A stretch of 45,680 nt of DNA from DAOPZC01 sp035353175 (GCA_035353175.1 DAOPZC010000041.1:1-45680); one strand, 5' to 3'. Positions 1-7,598 are shown, counted from the stretch's first letter. Program-made: numbers and translations. Notes: generated by a model not told the origin, from the sequence alone.

Positions 1-2
1 AC

Positions 3-383
3 CGCCTGCTGCACTACAACTTCTCGGGCAACGAGACGTGGCAGAAGAACCGCCCGCTGCGCGACATCCGCTTCGAGAACATCACGGCGTCCGGCGTGAG
101 CATGCCGCTCGACGTGTACGGCGACACGAACACGCCGGTGATCGTCGAGATGAAAAACGTGGACTTCACCTTCCGCCCGGGCTTCGACGCCGTCAGCTTC
201 ATCCACGCCTGCAACTACGAGCGGATCACGCTGGACAACGTGAGCGTCAAAGGGGCGGGGAAGGCGCCGCTGATCAAAACGTGGAGCGCGGGCAAGGTCG
301 AGCTGAAGAACGTCAAGTGCGACATCCCGGAGGAACGGAAAATCGTTCCGGCGGCAGAGCCCTTCTACAGCAGGCCGATATAA
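3..383 (+). CDS. C-terminal part of a GH28-like right-handed beta-helix protein (5' end outside window)
   Basis: The reading frame is open from the first bases of the window to a TAA at 381-383, giving the last 126 residues of a protein that starts upstream. The visible part is a run of short beta-strand turns of the kind DIRFENITASGV, EMKNVDFTF, YERITLDNVSVKG and GKVELKNVKC, with N/D-V and N-I steps about every 20-25 residues. That is the rhythm of pectate-lyase or polygalacturonase (GH28-type) parallel beta-helices. Catalytic residues of such enzymes sit in the middle of the helix and are not visible here, so activity cannot be judged. The next gene (GH13-like) starts 34 bases downstream on the same strand with its own ribosome binding site, so the two are probably co-transcribed. 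A non-catalytic beta-helix protein is the main alternative. Confidence 0.7.
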   Translation, partial: RLLHYNFSGNETWQKNRPLRDIRFENITASGVSMPLDVYGDTNTPVIVEMKNVDFTFRPGFDAVSFIHACNYERITLDNVSVKGAGKAPLIKTWSAGKVELKNVKCDIPEERKIVPAAEPFYSRPI

Positions 384-417
384 CTGCGCGAAAACCGCTC
401 AATCCAAGGGGAAGACG

Positions 418-2871
418 ATGCGATCCATGCGGGGGACGGCGGAAGACGGGGCCTGTGAAGGCGGGTCCCGAAGGTGTCGGCTTCTCAGCAACGCGGGCGC
501 GGCGCTGCTGGCGCTGGGATTGACCGGGTTCGTCCCTTCCTGCGCCTGGGAAAGCGGCCGCAGGCCGGAGCCTACTGCAGGCCCGGCGTCCGGCGCCGTT
601 TACAAGGACTCGGTGTGGGGCATGGGCACGCGGATTCCGGCCGTCTTTCCCAACGGCACGCCGGCGCGGCCGGACTGGGTCCACAAGCTGAACGGCTTCT
701 ACCAGCTCCGCATCGACACGTTTGCGAAGCCGCAGGGCGGCGAGTCGTTCATCGCCGCCGCCGCGAAGCGGCTCGGCTACCTGTCGGATCTCGGCGTCAA
801 CGGCATTCTCCTCAATCCGGTCGCCTTCCGCGGCGGGCAAGGGAAGGACCCTGCGTTCTTCAATTTCTACGGCGTGTCCGATCCCGAGACGCTGGACCCT
901 TATTTGGGGACGCCGGAGGAGTTCGCGCGGTTCGTGAGGCAGGCGCACGAACGGGGCTTGAAGGTCCTTCTCGACGTGGTGCCGCACGGCGTGGTCTTCG
1001 GCAGCCCGCTGCTCTCCGCCCATCCCGAGTGGTTCAAGAAGGACGCGGGCGGAAAGATCGTCGGGACGTGGGGGATGGCCGACTTCGATTTCACGCGGCC
1101 GGACGTGCGCGCGTGGTGGATCGGCACGATGTGCGCGAAATGGGCGCTGCGATACGACTTGGACGGCTTCCGCTGCGACTGCGAGCCCACGGTCTCGGGC
1201 TATGATCTCTGGGACAAGGTCAGGCTCCGGTGCGAGGCTGCCGGACATCCGGTTCTGGTCATGTCCGAGGGCCGAAGCCCCGAGCGTAAACTGGCTTATC
1301 ACATCGGGCAGATGGATTACGCCGGCGACCGCTTTCAGGGGCTCGATCTCGCCGACGAGATGAAGGCGCTCGACGAGACCTATTACGCCGTCGAGATCTC
1401 CTCTCACGATTACCTGAAGTTCACGTCCGAGGGGAGGCCCGTGGCGTTCGGCGCGCTGCTCTCGCCGTTCACGCCGCTTTGGCGCATGGGCGACGAGTTC
1501 AACGCGGCGATCGTTTACGCGACGGGCCGGACGCCCGCCGGGCTCGCCGTCGACAAGGCGTGGGGGATTAGCGATCAGGCTGGGGAGGGGGCCGTGAAAG
1601 GGCGGTTTAGGCCGTGCGTGCGCGGCGGATATCTCGCGCAGGATTTCGCGGTGAAAGGGACAACCGAGGTTTCCGTTCGCGTGAAGGCGGCCGGCAAGTT
1701 CCCCTCGAACAGGCTGAGGCTCACCCTGTTCCGCTCGGCCGCCTCGTACAAAATGTCCGACACGGTGAAGGGCAAGCCGCTTGCCCAAGCCGCGTTCAGC
1801 GGCTTCGGAGACGGGGCGTGGCTCGCGTTGAAGCTCGACGCCCTCGCCTACGGGCATTTTCTCTTGAGGCTTGACGAGGCCGAGGGGGACGTCGGCGCAT
1901 ACGGAGTCGAGAACAGCCGGTACGGGGGCAGCTTTCTGTCTTCCGACCCCCAGGCGCTGGCGAACGGGTTCGACATGGATCTGAGGGCGACGACGTTCTC
2001 CCAGAAATACGGGGAGGTCCTCTATTTCGCGGACCTCGATTGGGCGTCGCTTGAGGAGCCGGCCAAAGCCCGTCTCCGCGACCGCGTCAAGCGGATGATT
2101 GCGGTGAGGAAGAGCTACGACTATATCCTGTCCCCGTTTTGCGTCCGGATGAAGGACCGCAACGTCGCCAAGGTCGAGTCCCCTGGGAGCGATCTTCAAG
2201 CCTGCGCGTGCTTCAGGGGCAACCAGGCGATCGTCGTAGTCGGCAACAACGGGCCGGAGGCGCGCGCGGCGCGCCTCAGCCTTCGGCTCGCGGAGATGGG
2301 GCTGGAGGGTTATTCCAGCTACCGGGCCGCGAGCCTGCTGAATGACGGGGCCGACGTCCTTAAGCCTGTCGGGAGAGAGACGCTCTCAAGGTTTGAGGTG
2401 GCGCTGAAGCCGTGGGATGTCGAGGCGTTTCTCATCGAAGGGGTCGACGGCTGGAACCGGCTGTACGGAAAGGCGCCCGATGCGGGGCAGGCCGTTTCCG
2501 CGGGGTCGTCGCTGAGCCAGGGGTTCAGCGCGTCCGAGCCCTTTTCCAGACTGAGGATCAAGGCGTTCGGCTCGGCTGTGGGCGGCGGGCTGCGCGTGTC
2601 GATCGCGGCGGACGGCGCGGCGTCCGCCGCGCGTCGAGGCGGGTGTCCCGCCGTCTCCTGCGATTTTCCCGCCTTCGCGGACTCCGACTGGCTGGAGCTC
2701 ACGTTCAAACGGCTCCCCGCGGGCAGCTACCGGTGGAGCGTCGAGGCGCTCGGAAGCGGGGCCGGCCCGCTCGGCGTCTGGAGGACGGACGGCGAAGGCC
2801 GGAGCCCGCTCCGCAGTTTTGCCGGGGACGCGCTTCTTTCAAACGGAAACTATATTGCTGAATGGCGGTAA
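418..2871 (+). CDS. GH13-like alpha-amylase superfamily lipoprotein with two beta-sandwich modules
   Basis: An 817-residue protein predicted to hydrolyse or rearrange alpha-glucans outside the cytoplasm. AAGGGGAA just upstream sets the ATG. A hydrophobic segment ends in VPSC (Cys42), a plausible lipobox. GH13 landmarks appear in order: DVVPHG (about 186-191, region I), GFRCDCEP (250-257, nucleophile position Asp254), MSEG (282-285, acid/base Glu284), SSHD (328-331, Asp331) and WRMGDEF (355-361, strand 8). All three catalytic acids are present. After strand 8 a beta-sandwich of about 120 residues (405-525) is inserted before the last barrel helix (about 545-568). A C-terminal GH13 beta-domain follows (575-675), then a second module (697-817) that resembles the inserted one. 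Region I has His-Gly where many amylases have Asn-His, so substrate specificity is open. Class-level call is firm; the exact activity is unknown. Confidence 0.82.
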   Translation: MRSMRGTAEDGACEGGSRRCRLLSNAGAALLALGLTGFVPSCAWESGRRPEPTAGPASGAVYKDSVWGMGTRIPAVFPNGTPARPDWVHKLNGFYQLRIDTFAKPQGGESFIAAAAKRLGYLSDLGVNGILLNPVAFRGGQGKDPAFFNFYGVSDPETLDPYLGTPEEFARFVRQAHERGLKVLLDVVPHGVVFGSPLLSAHPEWFKKDAGGKIVGTWGMADFDFTRPDVRAWWIGTMCAKWALRYDLDGFRCDCEPTVSGYDLWDKVRLRCEAAGHPVLVMSEGRSPERKLAYHIGQMDYAGDRFQGLDLADEMKALDETYYAVEISSHDYLKFTSEGRPVAFGALLSPFTPLWRMGDEFNAAIVYATGRTPAGLAVDKAWGISDQAGEGAVKGRFRPCVRGGYLAQDFAVKGTTEVSVRVKAAGKFPSNRLRLTLFRSAASYKMSDTVKGKPLAQAAFSGFGDGAWLALKLDALAYGHFLLRLDEAEGDVGAYGVENSRYGGSFLSSDPQALANGFDMDLRATTFSQKYGEVLYFADLDWASLEEPAKARLRDRVKRMIAVRKSYDYILSPFCVRMKDRNVAKVESPGSDLQACACFRGNQAIVVVGNNGPEARAARLSLRLAEMGLEGYSSYRAASLLNDGADVLKPVGRETLSRFEVALKPWDVEAFLIEGVDGWNRLYGKAPDAGQAVSAGSSLSQGFSASEPFSRLRIKAFGSAVGGGLRVSIAADGAASAARRGGCPAVSCDFPAFADSDWLELTFKRLPAGSYRWSVEALGSGAGPLGVWRTDGEGRSPLRSFAGDALLSNGNYIAEWR

Positions 2872-3033
2872 CCAGAGCCCGAATATAAAGGGAGCGGTCC
2901 GCATCTTCACGCCTCTGGAGGTGCGAAATTGCGGCGAGCAACGGATTGCGCTGGGGGCCTCTTTTTTGACATAATCCACCCAACCTGTGTTCCGGGGTGG
3001 AGCACGGGGATAGCAGAAAAGGGGTTATCCGTC

Positions 3034-3879
3034 ATGATGCAGTTTTCTCGTCGCAATTTCCTCAAGACCGGTGCCGCCGGTTTGGCTTTGGCCTCCATGC
3101 CGTCGATCGTGTGCGCCGCTTCGGCCAAGCCGCAGGTCGGCGTGCAGCTCTACTCGGTGCGCAAGCTGTGCGAGAAGGATCTGGTCGGCACGCTCAAGGC
3201 CATCAAGGAGATGGGCTACGCGGGCGTCGAATTCGCGGGCTACTACGGCAAGAGCGCCCAAGAGCTGAAAAAGATGCTGGACGACAACGGCTTGGTCGCG
3301 TGCGGGACGCACACCGGTTTGGACACCATCAAGCCCGAGAACCTCGCGAAGACCATCGAGTTCAACCAGACCATCGGCAACAAGTACCTGATGGTGCCGG
3401 GCATGAAGGTCGAAAACACCGCGCAGGGCTGGATCGACACCGCCAAGCTCTTCTCCGGCGCGGCGGTCACGGCCAAGGCTGCGGGTATGGTTGTGGGCTA
3501 TCACAACCACCAGCACGAGTTCAAAGACAAGTTCGACGGCAAATGCAAGTGGGATATCTTCTTCAGCAACGCCTCGGCGGACGTCTGCTCGCAGATGGAC
3601 GTCGGGCACGTGGTCTCGGCCGGCGAAGATCCGGTCGCATGGCTTAAGAAATTCCCGAAGCGCTCGCGCACGCTGCACGCCAAGGAGATCTACCCCGGTC
3701 CCGGCATTCTGGGCCAGGTTCCGGAAGGCAAGCAGGGCGTGAAGTGGGACGAGGTCTTCGCCGCGACGGACGCGGACGCCGTGACCGACTGGTACATCGT
3801 CGAGAGCGAGGCGGACCCGAACACGCTGGAGAAGATCCGCGGCTGCATCGACTTCCTCAAGTCTAAAGGCCGCGCGTAA
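3034..3879 (+). CDS. Tat-exported sugar isomerase/epimerase-type TIM-barrel protein
   Basis: A 281-residue protein of the xylose-isomerase-like TIM-barrel superfamily (AP_endonuc_2 type). It starts with a twin-arginine signal, SRRNFLKTG then a hydrophobic stretch ending near CAASA, so it is exported folded. Metal-site signatures are visible along the chain: GVEFAGY, YHNHQHEF, MDVGHV, LHAKEI and a terminal VESE. The ATG at 3034 is preferred over an upstream in-frame start at 2929 because it puts the Tat motif at the N-terminus and has AAAAGGGG 9 bases upstream. Exported relatives are often encoded with DUF1080 proteins and Gfo/Idh oxidoreductases in 3-keto-sugar pathways; DUF1080 genes lie in this window, but no such oxidoreductase does. 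A possible promoter at about 2946-2975 (TTGCGC, 18 bases, CATAAT) is weak. The gene ends at a strong terminator. Confidence 0.85.
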   Translation: MMQFSRRNFLKTGAAGLALASMPSIVCAASAKPQVGVQLYSVRKLCEKDLVGTLKAIKEMGYAGVEFAGYYGKSAQELKKMLDDNGLVACGTHTGLDTIKPENLAKTIEFNQTIGNKYLMVPGMKVENTAQGWIDTAKLFSGAAVTAKAAGMVVGYHNHQHEFKDKFDGKCKWDIFFSNASADVCSQMDVGHVVSAGEDPVAWLKKFPKRSRTLHAKEIYPGPGILGQVPEGKQGVKWDEVFAATDADAVTDWYIVESEADPNTLEKIRGCIDFLKSKGRA

Positions 3880-3898
3880 GCAAAGCTGAAAAGCGCAT

Positions 3899-3943
3899 AA
3901 AAAAGAACGGCTCGCCCGCCAACCGGGCCAGCCGTTCTTTTTT
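3899..3943. terminator. Bidirectional intrinsic terminator
   Basis: An A-run and AAGAACGGCT arm pair with AGCCGTTCTT and a T-run. The stem continues through a GC-rich, slightly imperfect centre with a loop at about CCAAC. Because A-runs and T-runs flank both sides it can stop transcription from the plus-strand TIM-barrel gene and from the minus-strand asd gene, which converge here. Confidence 0.93.
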
Positions 3944-3965
3944 GCTCTCTTCGTCGAGCCGTCGT

Positions 3966-4982
3966 TTAGATCAGGCCGCGCTGGATCATCACTTCCGCGA
4001 TCTGCACGGCGTTCTGCGCCGCGCCCTTGCGGATGTTGTCGCCGCAGCAGAAGAGGGCCAAGCCGTTCTCCACGCTGGGGTCGATGCGGATCCGCCCGAC
4101 GTTGACATCGTCCCCTCCGCCGGTGAAGAGCGGCATGGGGTACTGGCTGTTGGCGAGGTCGTCGATGACCTTCACGCCTTCCGTCTTGGCCAGGATCTCG
4201 CGCGCCATTTCCGGCGTCATCGGCGCGCTGAACTCGGCGTGGATCGCGATCGAGTGGGCGTAGAAGACCGGCACGCGCACGCAGGTGCTCGCGACCTTCA
4301 GGTCCGGGCAGCCGAGGATCTTGCGCGACTCGAAGGTCATCTTGGCCTCTTCGGTCGTGAAGCCGGGCATGTCCTTCTTGGCGCTGCCGATCTGCGGCAG
4401 CACGTTGAAGGCGATCTGGTGGGGATAGGCCTTGACGGCCAGTTCGCCGCCGTTCGCATAGGCGCGCACCTGCTGATCCAGCTCCTCGATCGCCGCGCGG
4501 CCGGTTCCGCTCACGGACTGGAACGTCACCGCCGTCATGTGTTTCAGGGGAACCTGCTTGTGGAGCGGCGCGATGCCCATCAGCGTGATGATCGTGCTGC
4601 AGTTGGGGTTCGCGATGAAGCCCTGGTGCTTGTCGAGCGCCTCGGGGTTGATCTCGGGGACCACCAGCGGCACGCGGTCGTCCATGCGGAAATCGTCGCC
4701 GTTGTCGATGACCACGCAGCCGCGCTTGACCGCTTCCCAGCCGAATTGCTTGGACGCGCCCTTCGAGCCTTCCGTGCCCGCGAAGAGCACGATGTCCAGG
4801 CCGTCGAACGCTTCGGGCTTGGCTTCGAGCACATGGAACGTCTCGCCCGCCACCTCTTCGTCGCGCTCGCGCGTGGCAAGGATGCGGATCTCACTGGCGG
4901 GGAATTTCCGCTGGCGGAGAACTTTGACCATCTCCGTGCCCACCGCACCGATTCCGACCAGACCGACTTTGTACTGCTTCAT
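3966..4982 (-). CDS. asd: Aspartate-semialdehyde dehydrogenase
   Basis: Catalyses NADPH-dependent reduction of beta-aspartyl phosphate to aspartate semialdehyde in the cytoplasm, the branch point to lysine/diaminopimelate, threonine and methionine. The 338-residue length fits the family. Visible signatures: N-terminal nucleotide-binding GLVGIGAVG (7-15), ANPNCST with active-site Cys128, SVSGTGRAAIEEL, EEAKM (EExKM position) and RVPVFYAHS with active-site His243. The ATG at 4982 is chosen because GAAGGGG lies just upstream; the longer GTG start at 4997 would place the ribosome binding site inside the coding region. The gene stands alone between a terminator and its own promoter. Lysine made through this step is the substrate of the aminomutase at 40705, though the genes are far apart. 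Confidence 0.96.
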   Translation of the reverse strand: MKQYKVGLVGIGAVGTEMVKVLRQRKFPASEIRILATRERDEEVAGETFHVLEAKPEAFDGLDIVLFAGTEGSKGASKQFGWEAVKRGCVVIDNGDDFRMDDRVPLVVPEINPEALDKHQGFIANPNCSTIITLMGIAPLHKQVPLKHMTAVTFQSVSGTGRAAIEELDQQVRAYANGGELAVKAYPHQIAFNVLPQIGSAKKDMPGFTTEEAKMTFESRKILGCPDLKVASTCVRVPVFYAHSIAIHAEFSAPMTPEMAREILAKTEGVKVIDDLANSQYPMPLFTGGGDDVNVGRIRIDPSVENGLALFCCGDNIRKGAAQNAVQIAEVMIQRGLI

Positions 4983-5020
4983 GTGCAACCCCTTCACTTT
5001 CTTGGAAAAAACGGGGTCGA

Positions 5021-5048
5021 ATCATACCACATCGGGCAGATTCCGCAA
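5021..5048 (-). promoter_or_regulatory. Sigma70-type promoter of asd
   Basis: Read on the minus strand: TTGCGG (5043-5048), 16-base spacer, TATGAT (5021-5026), with TG one base before the -10 (extended -10). The start of transcription would be near 5014, leaving a leader of about 30 bases with the GAAGGGG ribosome binding site. Judged by eye from consensus match only. Confidence 0.6.
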
Positions 5049-5412
5049 TTGCAATCTCGTTTTCGCGCATCCTGGTTTGACTGATAAATGATTGCAAAAG
5101 GGCATACATCGTCCCGCATTTCTGTGGTCCTTACCCATCCACGAGGGTTGTCGGTCCGGGTCCGTCCCATGATGGGGCACGCACACCATTGCGCGTGCAA
5201 CGAAGAACGAAAGGGATGTTCCCCCCAGCCCCGTACCTTTTTCGTACCATGAGAGCTCTCCTTTTACCTTTCTGGGCGCGATTTCGTCCAAGCTCCGTTT
5301 ATGGCCGTTTTCACTGGAATTCAACCCGCTGTGGTGATAAGGTACGACAGCATGATGACCGTGTACCGCCTTTCCATGGTGATTTCGTGGCAATAGACGT
5401 TTAAAGACACGC
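5049..5412. other. Lower-GC intergenic stretch at the left edge of the accessory island
   Basis: No gene is supported here. Short open frames on both strands lack ribosome binding sites and recognisable sequence. It holds an 8-base inverted repeat, TTGCAATC (5049-5056) and GATTGCAA (5090-5097), and changes from GC-rich to more mixed composition. It may hold an island boundary, but I see no integrase, tRNA or clear attachment repeat. Confidence 0.5.
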
Positions 5413-5588
5413 ATGAACCTGACTGACTATCACGCCAAATATTACGCTTACGAGTTGACCAAACGGTGCTCGTCCGACAGTCTTGAAAAACTGGCGGGCG
5501 CGGTAAGACCAACAGTTGGTTGCAGAAATACCGCCTGACGGAGGCTGCGAAACGTCTGTTGGAGAAGGCGGAATGCCCGCGGCTTTAA
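5413..5588 (+). pseudogene. Stub of an SNF2-type helicase N-terminus joined to an unrelated tail
   Basis: From the ATG at 5413 the frame reads MNLTDYHAKYYAYELTKRCS then SDSLEKLAGA. I recognise this as the conserved start of large SNF2/DEAD-type helicases found in defence islands. In those proteins it is followed by a VDLNPHQ-type segment and helicase motifs. Here the frame instead turns into VRPTVGCRNTA and stops at 5536-5538. In another frame the following bases read GKTNSWLQKYRLTEAAKRLL and on to a stop at 5586-5588, which looks like the tail of some other protein. The simplest reading is an internal deletion that left the first 30 or so codons joined to a distant 3' end with a frame change. 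The family assignment is from memory of the motif and was not searched. Confidence 0.6.
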
Positions 5589-5619
5589 AGAGTGTAACTT
5601 CATGTTGCGGAGATAAAAT

Positions 5620-6738
5620 ATGCCGAATCACAGTTTTCACCAAAAGGAGTTTGCGGAGAGCACGAAGACCAAGCTTGCGTTGTTCCGGGGCTATCTGGAA
5701 GCATGGCTTCCCGTTTTCTTGAATAGTCCTGATAGGTATTCCATCGTTCAGGTATATGACTTCTTCGCTGGTCCGGGAACCGATGCAGAAGGAAACGACG
5801 GGAGCCCTCTCATAGCGATCCGGGAGATTGAAGCCGCGCTGGAGACAAACAAAGACCGCCTATCCCCCAAACTCCGCATCAGGTTAATTCTGAATGATAG
5901 CGACAAGAAGAAAGCCTGTCATTTGCGTGACACCCTAGGGGAAAGGCACTTCAGATATGCCGATGTCAGTGTGGAAGTCCATGACGAACCCTTTGCCGAG
6001 TTGTTCGCGCTGGAGAAGACCAAAATGCGTGCAAAGGGCACGGCCAACCTCATCTTTATCGATCAATTCGGCATCAGCGAAGTATCACAGGATATATTCG
6101 GGACTATCGCGGCAATACCCTCGACCGACGTCCTGTTCTTCACCTCCTCCGCGATTGTGAATCGAATGAAGGACCACCCCTCCGTCCAATCGAACATCCC
6201 CTCGTTGTCCGCAGCCGAGTTGGCTAAGATGAACGGCAAGAACGTGCATCGTATCCTGAGCCGCTCATACCGGCACTGGCTCCCTCCCAAGTCGTCCGAC
6301 TATTACCTCGGCGACTTTTCCCTGAAAAACAAGGCGAACGTCTATGGACTGGTTTTCGGATCGCGTCACATCTTGGGCATACTGAAGTTCTTGCAGGTCG
6401 CCTGGGAATTGTCGGAAACGGGCGATGCCAACTACGACATCGACGACGATCATATCGACAAGAGCCAGCCCAGTTTGTTTGCGGAGTTCGACCGTCCCAC
6501 CAAAATCAAGGCGTTTGAGTCCCTTGTGCAAAAAGCAATTCGACAGAAGCACTTCCGGACGAATTTCGATATACTGCGCTTTACCGTTGAGAACGGAATG
6601 TTGCCGAAACATGCGAAAGAGGCCTTTCAGCAGGCTGTTAAAGACAATGAACTGCCGAAACAGTCCTTGGGGAGCTTCGCAGAGTGCTGGAAACACGGGT
6701 GTCAAACGGAAATCGTGTACAAAGGAGTCAGACCATGA
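5620..6738 (+). CDS. tcmP: Three-Cys-motif partner protein TcmP
   Basis: A 372-residue protein of the TcmP family, which is defined by being encoded beside proteins with a radical-SAM-like three-cysteine motif. The molecular role is not established. The N-terminal half looks like a Rossmann methyltransferase-type fold: VYDFFAGPGTD (45-55) followed by GSPL (61-64), and NLIFIDQFG where methyltransferases carry the D-P-x-Y/F motif. The ATG at 5620 has GGAG 7 bases upstream. Its stop overlaps the next gene's start (ATGA at 6735-6738), so the pair is translationally coupled. Hand-counted G+C over 6541-6660 is 57 of 120 bases, against 46 of 60 for 33001-33060 in the GH2 gene, consistent with acquisition by transfer. 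The gene appears full length and intact. Confidence 0.85.
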   Translation: MPNHSFHQKEFAESTKTKLALFRGYLEAWLPVFLNSPDRYSIVQVYDFFAGPGTDAEGNDGSPLIAIREIEAALETNKDRLSPKLRIRLILNDSDKKKACHLRDTLGERHFRYADVSVEVHDEPFAELFALEKTKMRAKGTANLIFIDQFGISEVSQDIFGTIAAIPSTDVLFFTSSAIVNRMKDHPSVQSNIPSLSAAELAKMNGKNVHRILSRSYRHWLPPKSSDYYLGDFSLKNKANVYGLVFGSRHILGILKFLQVAWELSETGDANYDIDDDHIDKSQPSLFAEFDRPTKIKAFESLVQKAIRQKHFRTNFDILRFTVENGMLPKHAKEAFQQAVKDNELPKQSLGSFAECWKHGCQTEIVYKGVRP

Positions 6739-7460
6739 ACGTGATCTATGAACCGCGAGGTCGGGCCAAGGAGTACGCCCCTCTGGCATGCAACCTCTAT
6801 ATGGGTTGCACGCATGGCTGTTCCTATTGCTACGCGCCGGGATGCATGCACAAGACCTCCCAGGCTTGGCATGACCGCGCGGTGCCGCGAAAAGACGTGC
6901 TCTCGCTTTTCGAGAAGGATGTGAAGGTCCTCTCCGGTGACGCCCGGCGCGTTCTCTTCTGTTTTCTCAGCGATCCGTATCAACCGTTGGAGAGGACGGA
7001 GAGGCTGACCCATCAGGGTATCCGGATCGCGCATAAGCACAACGTCAAGATCGACATTCTGACCAAAGGTGACGCGGCTTTAATTGAGTCCGACCTCCCG
7101 CTGATGAAACTGGCGGACGTCCATCTGGGAATCACTCTGGGGTTCATCGACGACGCTTCCCGCAGGGAGTGGGAACCGTACGCCTCCCCGGTCGAAGACC
7201 GCTTGGCGATCCTGCGGAAGGCGCACGATGCCGGCATTTACACGTGGGTCAGTATGGAACCGGTCATCAAGCCCGACGAGGCACTGGAGGTCATCCGCCA
7301 AGCGCACCCCGTCGTTGATTTTTGGAAGGTCGGGAAACTGAACCACAACAAGGTGGTCGAAGCCACCGTGGACTGGCGGAAGTTTCGGGAAGATGTGGAA
7401 GCGCTTCTGACGTCTTTCGGAGCGAAATACTACATCAAGGAAGACCTCAAAAAAGCCTAA
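6735..7460 (+). CDS. Radical-SAM-like three-Cys-motif protein, TcmP partner
   Basis: A 241-residue protein with CTHGCSYCYAPGC near the N-terminus; Cys25, Cys29 and Cys32 form the CX3CX2C signature that binds a 4Fe-4S cluster and S-adenosylmethionine in radical SAM enzymes. The rest alternates strands and helices (IDILTKGD, VHLGITLG, YTWVSMEPVI, DFWKVGKLN), consistent with a partial TIM barrel like that of spore photoproduct lyase-like or phage Gp37/Gp68-type proteins. AAAGGAG (6721-6727) sets the ATG at 6735; a longer start inside tcmP is unnecessary. It overlaps tcmP by four bases. The substrate is unknown. Together with tcmP it probably modifies a macromolecule, in view of the restriction-type stubs on either side, but that is inference. 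Confidence 0.82.
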   Translation: MNVIYEPRGRAKEYAPLACNLYMGCTHGCSYCYAPGCMHKTSQAWHDRAVPRKDVLSLFEKDVKVLSGDARRVLFCFLSDPYQPLERTERLTHQGIRIAHKHNVKIDILTKGDAALIESDLPLMKLADVHLGITLGFIDDASRREWEPYASPVEDRLAILRKAHDAGIYTWVSMEPVIKPDEALEVIRQAHPVVDFWKVGKLNHNKVVEATVDWRKFREDVEALLTSFGAKYYIKEDLKKA

Positions 7461-7463
7461 GCC

Positions 7464-7598
7464 ATGCCGAACAAACTTAAACTCGAACTGACGTGGATCG
7501 GCAAAGAGATACGCAAGGAATTGGAAGAAAGTGAAGTTCTGGCCAAGAAAGATGCTGCCGTACGCTGGTGCAAGAATGCCAGTGACCATAACGCCAAA
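7464..7598 (+). pseudogene. Mod/Res fusion stub: methyltransferase start joined to a restriction-subunit end
   Basis: Starting three bases after the radical SAM gene, codons 1-15 read MPNKLKLELTWIGKE, which I recognise as the usual start of type III-like site-specific DNA methyltransferases (Mod). The next 30 codons, from IRKELEESEVLAKKDAAVRW to CKNASDHNAK, instead resemble the C-terminal end of type III restriction/helicase (Res) subunits, just before the final GGKPW-type segment. After 7598 the frame continues to 7799 without recognisable sequence. So about 15 codons of mod appear fused in frame to the end of res, with everything between deleted. None of the motifs needed for methylation or cleavage remains. 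The assignment rests on motif memory and needs a protein search. Confidence 0.58.

Noticed and set aside
313..2199. A 628-codon minus-strand frame
   Set aside because: Antisense shadow of the GH13-like gene with no start signal and no domain.
2966..2994. Perfect TTGACA upstream of the Tat-exported protein
   Set aside because: Seventeen bases downstream reads GTTCCG, which is no -10 element; the alternative TTGCGC/CATAAT pair is only noted as weak.
5189..5404. Short open frames between asd and the helicase stub
   Set aside because: No ribosome binding sites and no recognisable sequence on either strand.
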